Shown: positions 10,241-20,939, counted from the first letter of the stretch. The stretch is 64,000 nt of DNA from Pseudomonas sp. ACM7 (GCF_004136015.1 NZ_CP024866.1:5515768-5579767); one strand, 5' to 3'. Notes: generated from the sequence alone by a model not told the origin. Made by a program: numbers and translations.

Positions 10241-10800
10241 GAATAGGGCTCTACCACTGGCCGGATGACCAATGGTATAGATGGCTTAGCCGGACGCATA
10301 GTGCGCCAGTTAAAGCTGGCGGAGGTGCACATCGGGAAGTCCTTCGCACAGAAACTGGGAGATCTCAGCGGTGCCCGGTGCGCAAGCACCGGGCGGAGCA
10401 GGAAAGGCCAAAAGCCGTAACCCTGCTGTCCACGTTGCTGAGAAGTCGAATACGTCCGTAGTACCTGAGAAGCCATCGAACAAAGGGTCTAGCCCTGCGG
10501 AGATAGTGGAGGAAAGGGACGTAGCCAAGGGAAACACTGACATGCCCCCCGCGCCCCGGACACTGAGCCGGATCAGTTGCGCGTCGATGGGACTTGAAGG
10601 TGTACGTGAAGTAGCCCGAAGGAACAAGGGCATGCAGTTCACGGCATTGCTGCACCACATCACACCGCAGTTATTAGCGCAGAGCTTTTATGCGCTCCGC
10701 CGCGATGCGGCGGTGGGGGGGACGGCATGTCGTGGCGAGAATATGAGGAAGGCATTCTCCAGCGGGTTAGCCAGTTGCACGCAAGGCACCATAGCCGGGC
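10241..10800 (+). pseudogene. ltrA: remnant of a group II intron with its reverse transcriptase
   Basis: From about 10430 the reading includes MGLEGVREVARRN and FTALLHHITPQLLAQSFYAL, the start of a group II intron reverse transcriptase/maturase. At about 10718, in a run of seven G, the frame shifts; the neighbouring frame continues with DGMSWREYEEGILQRV. The similarity stops near 10800 and the rest of the enzyme (finger-palm, thumb, maturase and endonuclease parts) is absent. The bases before the reading frame (about 10241-10430) look like intron RNA but I cannot fold them reliably. Inactive. Confidence 0.72.
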
Positions 10801-10804
10801 CTAA

Positions 10805-10984
10805 CCACTACTCCATCAGGATGCCGTCGCCTACCTGGAGCAGAGTCTGAGTAATGCTCAGGAGTGGGCGATGGCGACGATCAAGCGTGATGTCTATCTG
10901 CCGCAGAACGAAGGCAAGATCTGGAAAGCTATCGCGCAGGCGCGGGGTAGAAATTGGAATAACCGGCGAACCTTCAGGGTGTGA
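10805..10984 (+). other. orphan 59-codon open segment, unrecognised
   Basis: Immediately after the intron remnant a frame reads through LEQSLSNAQEWAMATIKRD and ends with RGRNWNNRRTFRV. It has no start codon of its own and the composition is protein-like (amphipathic helix, basic tail), so it may be the 3' end of a disrupted gene. I do not recognise the family. The following 10985-11204 holds nothing I can support. Confidence 0.3.
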
Positions 10985-11204
10985 AAACCGGTTGTTCCGA
11001 GTTGAGCCCACCCCGCAGTAAAGTGATGCGATAGAGTTAGTCTCAGCCATACACCATCAGTTTTACCGGTGTCTTGCCTGCCAGCAGCCCGTCCACACGG
11101 ATAGGTTTCTTGCAGCGATGCGGAATCCAAAGCAACGATGTCGGAATCGGAAAATGATTGTCAATCGGTGATTGGCGTTACGTAGTCGACCGACGAGCTA
11201 GAAG

Positions 11205-11670
11205 TCAAGAATGCTTTCTCTGGAAGCTCAGCGAGCTTTTATTAGCAAGTCGCCTGGATGCATCGGTTGCCCGAGCCCGGAGACCTGGGAATTCGCTCCC
11301 GTTACGCACAAACTGACACTCACTGTGCTCGACAAAGTCCAGCAAGCCCTTTATCTCTTGAGTGGTTTGAGGTGTGGTTTGAGCCTGCGCGTTGGTTATG
11401 ATTGCGATAAGGCTAATACCAGTTGCAATCAGCAATTGGCTGATGGGACGAGCCGCCACTATCCACATCTGCATGATTCAGCATCTGGAGAAGAAACTGA
11501 ATTATCTCGTAGGCAAGAACATGGTGAGCAGCGCAGAAGACTTCATCGACCTTGCTGCGACTAAAAGCAGTATGAGTGGCCGCGCCTATGAAGTGCGATG
11601 TCCAAGAGGCGTTCAACCAGCAAGCACCTGGCTGAAGACAGAGTTACAGAGGCAACGGCAGCTTCATTGA
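11205..11670. pseudogene. DUF5329 gene split into two opposed halves by a local inversion
   Basis: Minus strand 11474 to about 11290 reads a signal peptide followed by IKGLLDFVEHSECQFVRNG, the N-terminal half of a DUF5329 periplasmic protein. Plus strand from about 11475 to 11670 reads HLEKKLNYLVGKN, EDFIDLAATKSSMSG and YEVRCPRG, the C-terminal half of the same family. The two halves meet at about 11474 in opposite orientation. Flipping about 185 bases back would restore one collinear gene of normal length. Both halves are well preserved, which suggests a recent event. The native function of DUF5329 is unknown. Confidence 0.74.
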
Positions 11671-11930
11671 GTTTGTCTCAAGTCGAAAAAACTCAGAATG
11701 GCGTTGGGCTTTTCGCCTACTACGGACGTTATAGGCAGGAGACCGCATCTTGCACGATAGTTCCTTGCCGTTTTGGTGAGTGACCTCCGATCAAACGCAG
11801 CCAGTGGACGGAGCATTAGCAAATGAGTAGCTATGCTTGGTCTGTTGCAGAAATTGTTTTTGCAGCTGGCAATTGCCGAAACGCGCATCAATGGCCTCAT
11901 CACCGGCACTCTATGGGTAGCCCGCCAATT

Positions 11931-13967
11931 ATGACGTCCTTGGTCTCATCGGTCATCGAGTTCCTGACGGCGCATCCGCATGTTGCCTATCTGGCGGTGT
12001 TTCTCTTGGCACTTTCCGAGTCAATCCCGATCATTGGTGTCGTCGTTCCCGGTACAGCCGTGATCCTTGCCCTCAGCACCTTGGTGCCGAGCGGCGTCTT
12101 ATTGCTCTGGCCGTTGCTGGTCGCCGTCACGTTAGGTGCAATCGCGAGTGATGGTCTTTCGTTCTGGCTCGGGCATCGATACCACCGCGAAATTCTTGGC
12201 CTCTGGCCATTGAGCCGTCACCCTGAACTGATTCAGCGTAGCGAGGCCTTTTTCGAGCGTCACGGTGCCAAGAGTGTGTTTCTCGCGCGCTTCGTACCAG
12301 GCGTCCGTGCCTTCATTCCGCTCCTTGCCGGTATGCTGGGAATGGCGGTCAGTCGGTTCTATGCCGTCAATGTTGTCTCGGCGCTCGCTTGGGCGCCGTC
12401 GCATATCCTGCCCGGTGTGCTCGTCGGCGCAACGTTCAGCTTTCTCGGTGCGGCCGCAAAGCCGCTCGCGATTTTGCTGGTCGTTCTGGCTGCGGCGGGT
12501 TGGGCAGTCCTGCAAATCGTGCGCTGGACGTTGCGTTACGGCATCCCGTACCTCATCGTCGGAGTGGCGCGGCTACGGAGTTGGGCCGGCACCCACGACA
12601 CCTGGTTGAGCCGGCGGCTCAGCACCTTGCTCGACCCTTCACGGCCCGAAGCACGGGCTCTCGTACAACCGACTGTCTTTCTCGTCGGTGCCGCCTGGCT
12701 TTTCTTCGGTGTCCTTGAAGATATCGTCAGCGGTGACCCGTTGCTGCTCGCAGACAGCGCGATACATCGTGCGCTTCAGGATCTTCGTACAGCGCCAAGT
12801 GATGCGGCGATGATCGCCATTACAGAACTCGGCGACACCAAGGTCGTGGTGGCGGTCACGATTGTTGTCTTGCTGTGGCTCATGTGGAAACGCGCCTGGC
12901 GTACAGCAGCCTATTGGCTGGTTGCAATCAGTGGCGCTTCGGTGCTCAACACTGTCATCAAAGTAGCATTGCATCGAGCCCGACCCGGTGAGCTTCTCTA
13001 CTCCGGGTGGAGTGCATTTTCCTTCCCCAGCGGCCATAGCACGATCAATGTCGTGTTATACGGTTTCCTCGCTTTCCTCATCGCGCGTGATATCCGCCCG
13101 GCATGGCGCCTCGCGGTCGTTATTGGCGCCGCAACCCTGATATTTCTGATTGCATTCTCGCGGCTCTACCTCGGTGTGCATTGGCTTTCCGACGTGCTCG
13201 GGGGGATGGCATTTGGGTCCGCTTGGCTGGCGTTGCTCGGACTCTCCTACTTGCGGCGGCAGGCCGAGCGCATCAACCCAGGGGGCCTGCTCGCCCTCGG
13301 ATGTGCGGCACTTATCCTCGTCGGCGGCTTCAATATCTATCGTAGCCATGCGACCGACAGCGGTCGTTATGCCGTCAAGGTTGGGACGCCAAGCATGAGG
13401 GCCACTGATTGGTGGGCGTCGGATTGGCAGCAACTGCCGGCGCGGCGTATCGATCTCACGGGCGAGACGAATGAGCCACTGACGTTCCAGTGGGCCGGTG
13501 GCCTGCCGGACTTGCAAAATGTCCTTCAACTTGACGGGTGGCGCGACTCAGCGGCCTGGACACCGTTGAATGCCCTGAATTGGCTTACCACCCAGACCGA
13601 CCCTACCGTTTTTCCAGTTATTCCTCTTTTCGCAAGTGGTCGTCTTCCCAGTCTGACCCTCGTCCGACCGTATAGCGATGGTGCACCTGCCGGTTCGCGC
13701 CTCGTGCTTCGATTGTGGGTCGTAGATTTTCAGCTCACAAACGGACGAACTACACCGCTCTGGATGGGCTCGATTGTCGAGGAGCGTTTTTATCATCTCC
13801 TATCTCTCGTCACATTGACGTCGACACAGCCCGATGTGAATGCACCGAGGAGCACGCTAGCTGCCGATCTTGACAGTGGACGGCTCCTCTCTCGGACCGA
13901 AGGAGCAGCAGATGCGGATTGGGATGGGCAGGTCTTGTTAGCTCGCCACAGTGAGAAACAGAAATGA
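11931..13967 (+). CDS. DedA / PAP2 phosphatase / LssY_C fusion membrane protein
   Basis: 678 residues from the chosen start. Residues about 1-200 are a DedA (SNARE-associated) domain with ESIPIIGVVVPG and FFERHGAKSVFLARFVPGVR. Residues about 230-470 are a PAP2 phosphatase with KVALHRARPG, FSFPSGHS and SRLYLGVHWLSD. The C-terminal 180 or so residues match the LssY_C domain. PAP2 enzymes dephosphorylate lipid phosphates such as undecaprenyl pyrophosphate; DedA proteins are linked to polyprenyl-phosphate recycling. Membrane lipid or carrier turnover is therefore the inference. The frame is open back to 11823, but the first 36 residues are not DedA-like. It sits alone within the metal island. Confidence 0.85.
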   Translation: MTSLVSSVIEFLTAHPHVAYLAVFLLALSESIPIIGVVVPGTAVILALSTLVPSGVLLLWPLLVAVTLGAIASDGLSFWLGHRYHREILGLWPLSRHPELIQRSEAFFERHGAKSVFLARFVPGVRAFIPLLAGMLGMAVSRFYAVNVVSALAWAPSHILPGVLVGATFSFLGAAAKPLAILLVVLAAAGWAVLQIVRWTLRYGIPYLIVGVARLRSWAGTHDTWLSRRLSTLLDPSRPEARALVQPTVFLVGAAWLFFGVLEDIVSGDPLLLADSAIHRALQDLRTAPSDAAMIAITELGDTKVVVAVTIVVLLWLMWKRAWRTAAYWLVAISGASVLNTVIKVALHRARPGELLYSGWSAFSFPSGHSTINVVLYGFLAFLIARDIRPAWRLAVVIGAATLIFLIAFSRLYLGVHWLSDVLGGMAFGSAWLALLGLSYLRRQAERINPGGLLALGCAALILVGGFNIYRSHATDSGRYAVKVGTPSMRATDWWASDWQQLPARRIDLTGETNEPLTFQWAGGLPDLQNVLQLDGWRDSAAWTPLNALNWLTTQTDPTVFPVIPLFASGRLPSLTLVRPYSDGAPAGSRLVLRLWVVDFQLTNGRTTPLWMGSIVEERFYHLLSLVTLTSTQPDVNAPRSTLAADLDSGRLLSRTEGAADADWDGQVLLARHSEKQK

Positions 13968-14258
13968 ATGACCGTTTCGAGGCGGTTTCTGGCCTTCAGT
14001 GCCTGCTTGCCACTCGGGATGATTGAAACGCCGACGTCTTGAGCCTATTCGAGTCGTGGGCCAGTGGCTTAGAGTGCGCAAAAATGCGCATGGACCATCA
14101 ACAGACCTAGAGTCTGCTCGGAATGAGCTTCTATTTTGTGCCAGATAATGCTGGCTTAATTCAGGTTCGGTGTTATCGCCTGTCTTAGGCATTTCGGCAG
14201 GCTGTTTATGCCATGCGCCCAATTGTAAGAGCCATTTTCAGCGACTACACTCCAGCCC
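13968..14258. other. intergenic gap before the cus operon
   Basis: 291 bases with no credible coding frame. It should contain the promoter of the cus operon. I looked for CopR and CusR-type boxes and found only a weak TTATC...TGTCTT resemblance near 14172-14187, which I do not call. Confidence 0.4.
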
Positions 14259-14600
14259 ATGAAACGCTATCTGCGGTTTTGCATCATCTTCATGATTAGC
14301 TTGGCGCTTCCCCTCAGCGGGATGGCGGGCGTTCAGGCACCGACAGAAGCGTGCCCAATGAAGACGATGGGCATGGCGATGATGGACGACATGGGGATGG
14401 ACTGCTGCAACGATATGAAAAGTCCTTCCGATCACGGTAAACCCTGCAAGCCGGGCCAGGAATGCAAGACAGGCGGCATGCTGCAAGTCTCGATCTTCAA
14501 GCCTCCTGTAACCGTATTCAGCCCCGTCGTGATTTCCTTCTTCAGCGATTCCCTACCCGTACAGACCCCGTCCGGGGTATGGCGACCGCCTCGCGTTTGA
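14259..14600 (+). CDS. small Cys/Met-rich exported protein leading the cus operon
   Basis: 113 residues. N-terminal signal-anchor (about residues 5-25) ending near MAGVQA. A middle segment is rich in Cys and Met (ACPMKTMGMAMMDDMGMDCC, then CKPGQEC), followed by a hydrophobic stretch (VTVFSPVVISFFS) and a basic end. Clusters of Met and Cys of this kind suggest binding of Cu(I) or Ag(I). Genes of similar shape often precede cusC or czcC homologues in Pseudomonas; I know of no established function. It lies 99 bases upstream of cusC and reads the same way. Confidence 0.7.
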   Translation: MKRYLRFCIIFMISLALPLSGMAGVQAPTEACPMKTMGMAMMDDMGMDCCNDMKSPSDHGKPCKPGQECKTGGMLQVSIFKPPVTVFSPVVISFFSDSLPVQTPSGVWRPPRV

Positions 14601-14699
14601 TTCCTGTCCCACATTGAGCCTCATTCCGCATTAGTGGGATGGACTAGCTGCGTGCGTGTCTTTTGCCGCGCGCAGTGGATGATCACAGGAATCGTAAAC

Positions 14700-15956
14700 A
14701 TGAACTCCAAGTGCTATTGCACAGGCTGGTCCCTCGTGGCCGGTCTGGCGGCAAGCGTATTGGCATTGCCGAGCTTCGCTGCCGCATTGACACTCGATGA
14801 AGCGTTGCGGCTGGCCGAAAACAATGCACCGTCGCTGACCGCACAAGACGCCAAAATTCAGGCTGCCAGCAGCGCGGCTATTCCAGCCGGTGAGCTACCT
14901 GACCCCAAACTGCTGCTGGGTGTGCAGAACTACCCCATTGGCGGTCCGGATCGCTGGAGCATCGACCAGGACTTCATGACCATGCAAATGGTCGGGGTCA
15001 GGCAAGAGATGCCCAACAGCGACAAGCGCAAAGCGCGCATTGAGGTCGCCGATGCGGCCGTTGATCGCGCCGCTGCGGAGCGTCGAGTCGAACGCCTGAA
15101 GGTTCGTCAGTCCACGGCGTTGGCCTGGATCAGCAGCTACTCGGTTGAGCGTAAAGATGCGCTGTTCCAGGACTTCTACAAAGAAAACCACCTGTTGACC
15201 GATACTGTCCGGGCCCAGATTGCCGGTGGCCGCGCTCAACCCGCCGATGCGGTGACGCCCAAGCAAGAAGCGGCTCAACTGGCGGAGCAACAGGATGATC
15301 TGATTCTCCAGAGAGCGCAGGCCCGAGCAGCCCTCAAACGCTGGATTGGCTCAGCCGCCAACGACAAGCCTGTGGGCAGCTTGCCGGAGTGGCCCGTCGA
15401 TACCTCAAGCTACTCTCATAAACTGCAACACCATCCCGAGTTGGCAGCGTTTGCGCCGATGACCCGTGAAGCGCAAGCCAAGGTTCGTGAAGCCGTGTCG
15501 GAGAAGCAGTCGGACTGGAGCTGGGAACTGGATTACCAGCGCCGTGGCCGTGAGTTTGGCGATATGGTCAGCGTGCAATTTTCCTGGGATCTACCGCTGT
15601 TTCCTGACTCGCGCCAAAACCCCAAAATCGCAGCCAAACAGGCTGAACTCAGTCAGCTTGAGGCCGAGCGCGAAGCCCTGTCACGCGAGCACACTCAGCA
15701 ACTGGAAAACGAGCTGGCTGACTATGAACGCCTGAATCGTGCCGTGCGCCGAAACCAGGAAAGCCTGTTGCCGCTGGCCAAGGAAAAGGTCGAGCTCAGC
15801 ATGGCCAGTTATCGGTCCGGCAAAGGCGATTTGAACGCCGTTGTTGCCGCCCGACGTGAACTCATCGAAGCCCGCCTCAAACAGATCGACGTGGAAGAGC
15901 AGCGAGCGCTGACCAGTGCGCGTCTGTATTTTGCTTATGGGGAGTCCAGCCAATGA
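14700..15956 (+). CDS. cusC: outer-membrane efflux channel, TolC/CusC family
   Basis: 418 residues. Signal peptide followed by two OEP repeats. Family signatures include LTLDEALRLAENNAPSL at the start of the mature protein, the long coiled-coil helices (for example AELSQLEAEREALSREH), and VELSMASYRSGKGDLNAVV near the C-terminus. It forms the outer-membrane duct of the tripartite metal pump. AGGA lies upstream of the start at 14700; an in-frame ATG at 14634 would add non-family residues. Stop overlaps the cusB start. Confidence 0.87.
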   Translation: MNSKCYCTGWSLVAGLAASVLALPSFAAALTLDEALRLAENNAPSLTAQDAKIQAASSAAIPAGELPDPKLLLGVQNYPIGGPDRWSIDQDFMTMQMVGVRQEMPNSDKRKARIEVADAAVDRAAAERRVERLKVRQSTALAWISSYSVERKDALFQDFYKENHLLTDTVRAQIAGGRAQPADAVTPKQEAAQLAEQQDDLILQRAQARAALKRWIGSAANDKPVGSLPEWPVDTSSYSHKLQHHPELAAFAPMTREAQAKVREAVSEKQSDWSWELDYQRRGREFGDMVSVQFSWDLPLFPDSRQNPKIAAKQAELSQLEAEREALSREHTQQLENELADYERLNRAVRRNQESLLPLAKEKVELSMASYRSGKGDLNAVVAARRELIEARLKQIDVEEQRALTSARLYFAYGESSQ

Positions 15957-17437
15957 TCCTTAAAAAATGGAACGGGGCATTGCTGGTAGGTATCTCGATG
16001 GCATTGGGTGTTGCCGGTGGTTACTGGTTCGCTCACCAGCGCATGAGCGGAATACCCAGTACCACCCAGGAGAAGGGCCTCAATTCATCGGACGAACGCA
16101 AGGCTCTGTATTGGTACGACCCCATGTACCCCCAGCAAAAGTTCGATAAGCCGGGTAAGTCCCCCTTCATGGACATGCAACTGGTCCCGCAGTACGCCAG
16201 TGGCGCAGCGGACCGTGCGACCGTCACCATCGATCCAAGCCTCACCCAGAATCTCGGTCTGCGTTTTGCAGCAGTCACCCGTGGAATCTTTGACTCCAGC
16301 CTCGATGTGACAGGTGTGTTGGGATTCAACGAACGTGATATTGCTGTGATTCAGGCTCGCACAGTCGGCTTTGTGGAGCGGGTTTATGCCCATGCTCCTG
16401 GTGATGTGCTCAAAGCCAACGCGGCGTTGGCGGATATCCTGGTGCCTGAGTGGGCCGCTGCCCAGACAGAGTTCCTTGCCCTGAAGCGCAGCGGTGATGC
16501 TGACCTGTTGGCTGCGGCCCGCCAGCGTCTACGGCTCACGGGGATGCCGGCAGCACTGATTACTCAGGTAGAGCGTGGCGGTAAGGTTCAGCCGTACCTG
16601 ACGCTCACCAGCCCTATTGGTGGTGTGCTGCAAGAGTTGAACGTACGCGCGGGTATGACCGTGGCGACCGGCGACACCCTGGCACGCGTCAATGGCTTGA
16701 GTAGTGTCTGGCTAGCGGTGGCCGTACCAGAATCGGATGCCGGATCGATCACCGTGGGACAGGCAGTCGAAGCGCGTCTGCCAGCTTTCCCAGGGACAAT
16801 ACTCAACGGCAAGGTCAGCGCGATTTTGCCCGAGACCAACCCGGACAGCCGCACTCTTCGAGTACGTGTCGAGTTACCCAATCCTGACGGACGCCTCAGA
16901 CCGGGTTTGACGGCGCAGGTACGCCTGAATCGTTCGACCGAGAAGAGTGTGTTGTGGGTGCCGAGCGAGGCGGTGATTCGCACGGGCCGACGTGCCTTGG
17001 TGATGCTCGCCGAAGACGCCGGTCGCTACCGCCCTGTTGAAGTGCAACTCGGGCAGGAAAGTGATGGCAAGACGGCGATATTGAAAGGCCTGGAAGAAGG
17101 CCAGAAGGTGGTTACGTCTGGCCAGTTCCTGCTCGACTCAGAAGCCAGTCTTAAGGGCATCGTTGCCAGCTCGGAGGAAGAGTCACCACCCAGCGCAGCA
17201 GCCTCAAGCTTTCATGAAGCAGATGGACAGATCGTTGAGATCAACGACAAAGAAGTCACGCTCGCCCATGGCCCTTTCAAGACGCTGGGAATGCCTGGCA
17301 TGACGATGACTTTTCCACTCGCCAACCCGGCTCTGATACAGGGCCTCAAAGCGGGCGACAAGGTCCGGGTCGCGGTGAGCCAGACCGATGATGGCTTGCG
17401 TGTTGAGCGCCTGGATAAATCGGGGAGCCAGCCATGA
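15953..17437 (+). CDS. cusB: periplasmic adaptor CusB with a fused C-terminal CusF-like domain
   Basis: 494 residues. An N-terminal anchor is followed by a heavy-metal-binding segment (YWYDPMYP and [11 protein letters not shown]), whose Met residues match the CusB metal site. Barrel-sandwich and membrane-proximal domains follow (about 110-400). After a Ser/Ala-rich linker near residue 420 there is an extra domain of about 70 residues with [10 protein letters not shown], the CusF signature. CusF normally has Trp two residues before this MxM motif; here that position is Met. The adaptor links CusA to CusC and passes metal to the pump. ATGA overlaps on both sides. Confidence 0.9.
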   Translation: MILKKWNGALLVGISMALGVAGGYWFAHQRMSGIPSTTQEKGLNSSDERKALYWYDPMYPQQKFDKPGKSPFMDMQLVPQYASGAADRATVTIDPSLTQNLGLRFAAVTRGIFDSSLDVTGVLGFNERDIAVIQARTVGFVERVYAHAPGDVLKANAALADILVPEWAAAQTEFLALKRSGDADLLAAARQRLRLTGMPAALITQVERGGKVQPYLTLTSPIGGVLQELNVRAGMTVATGDTLARVNGLSSVWLAVAVPESDAGSITVGQAVEARLPAFPGTILNGKVSAILPETNPDSRTLRVRVELPNPDGRLRPGLTAQVRLNRSTEKSVLWVPSEAVIRTGRRALVMLAEDAGRYRPVEVQLGQESDGKTAILKGLEEGQKVVTSGQFLLDSEASLKGIVASSEEESPPSAAASSFHEADGQIVEINDKEVTLAHGPFKTLGMPGMTMTFPLANPALIQGLKAGDKVRVAVSQTDDGLRVERLDKSGSQP

Positions 17438-20400
17438 TTGCCGCCCTGATTCGTTGGTCAGTGGCCAACCGATTCCTGGTGTTACTGGCGACGCTGTTCG
17501 TCACGGCTTGGGGTATTTGGTCGGTGCAGAGCACGCCCATCGATGCACTGCCAGATCTCTCGGATGTTCAGGTGATCATCCGCACCCCTTTTCCTGGACA
17601 AGCGCCGCAGATTGTCGAGAACCAGGTGACCTATCCGTTGGCCACTACCATGCTCTCAGTACCGGGCGCCAAGACGGTGCGTGGTTATTCCTTCTTCGGC
17701 GACAGCTTCGTTTACGTGCTGTTCGAAGACGGCACTGACTTGTACTGGGCTCGCTCGCGGGTGTTGGAGTATCTGAGCCAAATACAAAATCGGTTGCCTG
17801 CCAGCGCCAAGCCGGCGTTGGGACCAGATGCGACGGGGGTGGGTTGGATCTATCAGTACGCGCTAGTGGATCGCAGTGGCGGGCATGATCTGGCACAGCT
17901 TCGCGCACTTCAGGACTGGTTCCTCAAGTTCGAACTCAAGACCCTGCCCAACGTTGCGGAGGTGGCCACCGTGGGGGGCATGATCAAGCAGTACCAAGTG
18001 CAACTTGATCCGCTCAAACTGGCCAGCCTCGGTATCACTCAGGCTGAGGTGACCGACGCTATCGGCAAGGCCAACCAGGAAACTGGTGGCGCGGTGCTGG
18101 AGATGGCAGAGACCGAGTTTATTGTGCGTGCTTCCGGCTACTTGAAGACGCTCAATGACTTTCGGGCGATCCCGCTCAAGTTGGGTTCGGGTGGTGTGCC
18201 GGTGACCCTTGGCGATGTCGCCACGATTCAGTTGGGACCGGAAATGCGGCGTGGCATTACTGAGCTCGACGGAGAAGGCGAGACCGTCGGCGGCGTGGTG
18301 ATTTTGCGCAGCGGCAAGAATGCTCGCGAGACCATTGCGGCGGTCAAGACCAAACTCGACGAACTGAAAAGCAGTCTGCCGGCCGGGGTGGAAATTGTCA
18401 CCACCTACGACCGTAGCAAGCTGATCGACCGCGCTGTGGAAAATCTCAGCCACAAGCTGATCGAAGAGTTCATCGTCGTCGCGCTGGTCTGTGGGGTCTT
18501 CCTCTGGCACCTGCGCTCATCCCTGGTGGCGATCATTTCGCTGCCGGTGGGGGTGCTGATTGCCTTCATCGTCATGCGCTACCAGGGCATCAACGCCAAC
18601 ATCATGTCCTTGGGCGGGATAGCTATCGCCATCGGCGCCATGGTCGATGCCGCCGTGGTGATGATCGAGAACGCCCACAAGAAGATTGAGGCATGGCACG
18701 CGGCCAATCCGGGGGAAGAACTGAAGGGTGAACGTCATTGGCATGTAATGACCGAAGCGGCGGCAGAGGTAGGCCCGGCGCTGTTCTTCTGTTTGTTGAT
18801 CATCACTCTGTCGTTTATTCCGGTGTTCACCCTGGAAGCTCAGGAAGGACGGCTGTTCGGCCCTTTGGCTTTCACCAAGACCTACGCCATGGCCGCAGCG
18901 GCGGGATTGTCAGTGACCTTGGTGCCGGTGCTGATGGGCTACTGGATTCGAGGACGAATTCCCAGTGAACAACAGAACCCGTTGAACCGGTGGTTGATTC
19001 GGATCTATCAGCCAGCGCTGGACGCAGTCTTGCGTCGACCAAAGATCACGCTGCTGGTGGCGCTATTGGTTTTTGTCAGTGCGCTATGGCCAATGTCTCG
19101 CTTGGGTGGTGAGTTTCTTCCGCCGCTGGACGAGGGTGACCTGCTCTACATGCCTTCAGCTTTGCCGGGATTGTCGGCGCAGAAAGCGGCGCAGTTGCTG
19201 CAACAGACCGACCGCCTGATCAAGACGGTGCCTGAAGTCGAACACGTCTTCGGCAAAGCGGGGCGCGCTGAAACCGCCACCGACCCGGCACCGCTGGAAA
19301 TGTTCGAGACCACCATCCAGTTCAAACCACATGAGCAATGGCGTCCAGGCATGACCCAGGAAAAGTTGGTGGAAGAACTGGATCGAGTGGTACGAGTCCC
19401 TGGGCTGACGAATATCTGGATACCACCGATTCGCAACCGTATCGACATGCTGGCCACTGGGATCAAGAGTCCCATCGGAGTGAAAGTTGCCGGCACCAAC
19501 CTATCGGAGATCGATGCCGCGACTCAGGCCGTCGAGCGTGTGGCCAAGGGCGTACCCGGTGTCAGTTCGGCTCTGGCCGAGCGACTGACCGGTGGCCGTT
19601 ATATCGATGTGGATATTGACCGTAAGGCGGCCGCTCGCTACGGACTGAATATCGCCGATGTGCAGTCCATCGTGGCCGGCGCTATCGGCGGTGAAAACGT
19701 CGGCGAAACCATTGAAGGGCTTGCACGCTTCCCGATCAACGTGCGTTACCCACGGGAGTGGCGTGACTCGCTCGGTGCCTTGGAGCAATTGCCGATCTAT
19801 ACCCCGCTAGGGAACCAGATCACCCTCGGCACAGTGGCGAAGGTCAAGGTCAGCGACGGTCCGCCGATGCTCAAGAGCGAGAATGCACGGCCTTCTGGTT
19901 GGGTGTACATCGATGTGCGTGGCCGGGACATTGCCTCGGTAGTCGCCGATCTGCGCCGGGTCGTCAGCGAGCAGGTCAAGTTACAGCCCGGCATGAGCCT
20001 GAGTTACTCAGGGCAGTTCGAGTTTCTCGAAAGGGCCAACGCACGACTCAAACTGGTGGTGCCTGCCACGCTGGTCATCATCTTCGTGTTGCTCTACCTG
20101 ACTTTCGCCCGCTTCGATGAGGCCTTGCTGATCATGGCCACTCTGCCGTTCGCCCTTACTGGCGGGGCATGGTTCCTCTATCTGTTGGGGTTCAACCTGT
20201 CAGTCGCCACCGGGGTCGGTTTTATCGCCTTGGCCGGTGTTTCCGCCGAGTTTGGCGTGATCATGCTGCTCTACCTGAAGAACGCCTGGGCCGAACGTGA
20301 AGACCTCGGCGACAGCACAGAGCGCGGTCTGGTTGCGGCGATTCGTGAAGGCGCCGTGCAGCGTGTTCGACCCAAGGCCATGACCGTGGCCGTCATCATT

Positions 20401-20592
20401 GCTGGCTTGTTACCCATCTTGCTGGGCAGCGGGACCGGCAGCGAGGTGATGAGCCGAATTGCTGCACCCATGGTCGGCGGCATGGTCACGGCGCCCTTGC
20501 TTTCCCTGTTTGTCATTCCGGCGGCCTATCGCCTGATGCGTCGCCGGCACCTCTCAGTTGAACCCATCACCCCTCAAGGAAAAGTCGTATGA
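17434..20592 (+). CDS. cusA: RND-type Cu/Ag efflux pump, HME family
   Basis: 1052 residues, the normal length for HME-RND pumps. Twelve-helix RND layout with two large periplasmic loops. The methionine triad that binds Cu(I)/Ag(I) in E. coli CusA is visible as [18 protein letters not shown] and NRIDMLATG, which argues for monovalent metals rather than Zn/Co/Cd. The charged residues of helix 4 lie around [20 protein letters not shown]. Uses proton motive force to drive periplasmic or cytosolic metal through CusC. Overlaps cusB and cusF by four bases each. Confidence 0.95.
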   Translation: MIAALIRWSVANRFLVLLATLFVTAWGIWSVQSTPIDALPDLSDVQVIIRTPFPGQAPQIVENQVTYPLATTMLSVPGAKTVRGYSFFGDSFVYVLFEDGTDLYWARSRVLEYLSQIQNRLPASAKPALGPDATGVGWIYQYALVDRSGGHDLAQLRALQDWFLKFELKTLPNVAEVATVGGMIKQYQVQLDPLKLASLGITQAEVTDAIGKANQETGGAVLEMAETEFIVRASGYLKTLNDFRAIPLKLGSGGVPVTLGDVATIQLGPEMRRGITELDGEGETVGGVVILRSGKNARETIAAVKTKLDELKSSLPAGVEIVTTYDRSKLIDRAVENLSHKLIEEFIVVALVCGVFLWHLRSSLVAIISLPVGVLIAFIVMRYQGINANIMSLGGIAIAIGAMVDAAVVMIENAHKKIEAWHAANPGEELKGERHWHVMTEAAAEVGPALFFCLLIITLSFIPVFTLEAQEGRLFGPLAFTKTYAMAAAAGLSVTLVPVLMGYWIRGRIPSEQQNPLNRWLIRIYQPALDAVLRRPKITLLVALLVFVSALWPMSRLGGEFLPPLDEGDLLYMPSALPGLSAQKAAQLLQQTDRLIKTVPEVEHVFGKAGRAETATDPAPLEMFETTIQFKPHEQWRPGMTQEKLVEELDRVVRVPGLTNIWIPPIRNRIDMLATGIKSPIGVKVAGTNLSEIDAATQAVERVAKGVPGVSSALAERLTGGRYIDVDIDRKAAARYGLNIADVQSIVAGAIGGENVGETIEGLARFPINVRYPREWRDSLGALEQLPIYTPLGNQITLGTVAKVKVSDGPPMLKSENARPSGWVYIDVRGRDIASVVADLRRVVSEQVKLQPGMSLSYSGQFEFLERANARLKLVVPATLVIIFVLLYLTFARFDEALLIMATLPFALTGGAWFLYLLGFNLSVATGVGFIALAGVSAEFGVIMLLYLKNAWAEREDLGDSTERGLVAAIREGAVQRVRPKAMTVAVIIAGLLPILLGSGTGSEVMSRIAAPMVGGMVTAPLLSLFVIPAAYRLMRRRHLSVEPITPQGKVV

Positions 20593-20939
20593 AACTGACC
20601 CTGATTGCAGTTGCAAGCACCGTATTCACGGCGTCTCTATCGGCCCATGCAGAGGATATGCCAGGCATGAAAATGGGCGGAATGGAGGGCATGCAGATGA
20701 AGCAGGAAACAACGCAGGCTCCAGTCGCCACCGCCGACGGAACGATCAAGGCTATCGATACTACGAAGCATACGGTGACCGTCTCTCACGGCGCTGTTCC
20801 AGCTGTGCAATGGCCGCCGATGACCATGGCCTTTTCCGTGACGGAAGATCAGCTGACAGGGCTGACGGCTGGAGACCGAGTGTCGTTTTCCTTCCGGCTT
20901 GAGGGCGGCAAAGCCACGATTGTGTCCATCAAAAAATAA
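20589..20939 (+). CDS. cusF: periplasmic copper/silver metallochaperone CusF
   Basis: 116 residues. Signal peptide to SAHA, then a Met-rich linker ([15 protein letters not shown]) and one OB-fold CusF domain. The metal site is complete: His in TVSHG and the WPPMTMAF motif that provides the Trp cation-pi contact and two Met ligands. It delivers Cu(I)/Ag(I) to the CusB adaptor. The start overlaps the cusA stop (ATGA). A second, variant CusF domain is fused to CusB, so this operon encodes two. Confidence 0.93.
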   Translation: MKLTLIAVASTVFTASLSAHAEDMPGMKMGGMEGMQMKQETTQAPVATADGTIKAIDTTKHTVTVSHGAVPAVQWPPMTMAFSVTEDQLTGLTAGDRVSFSFRLEGGKATIVSIKK

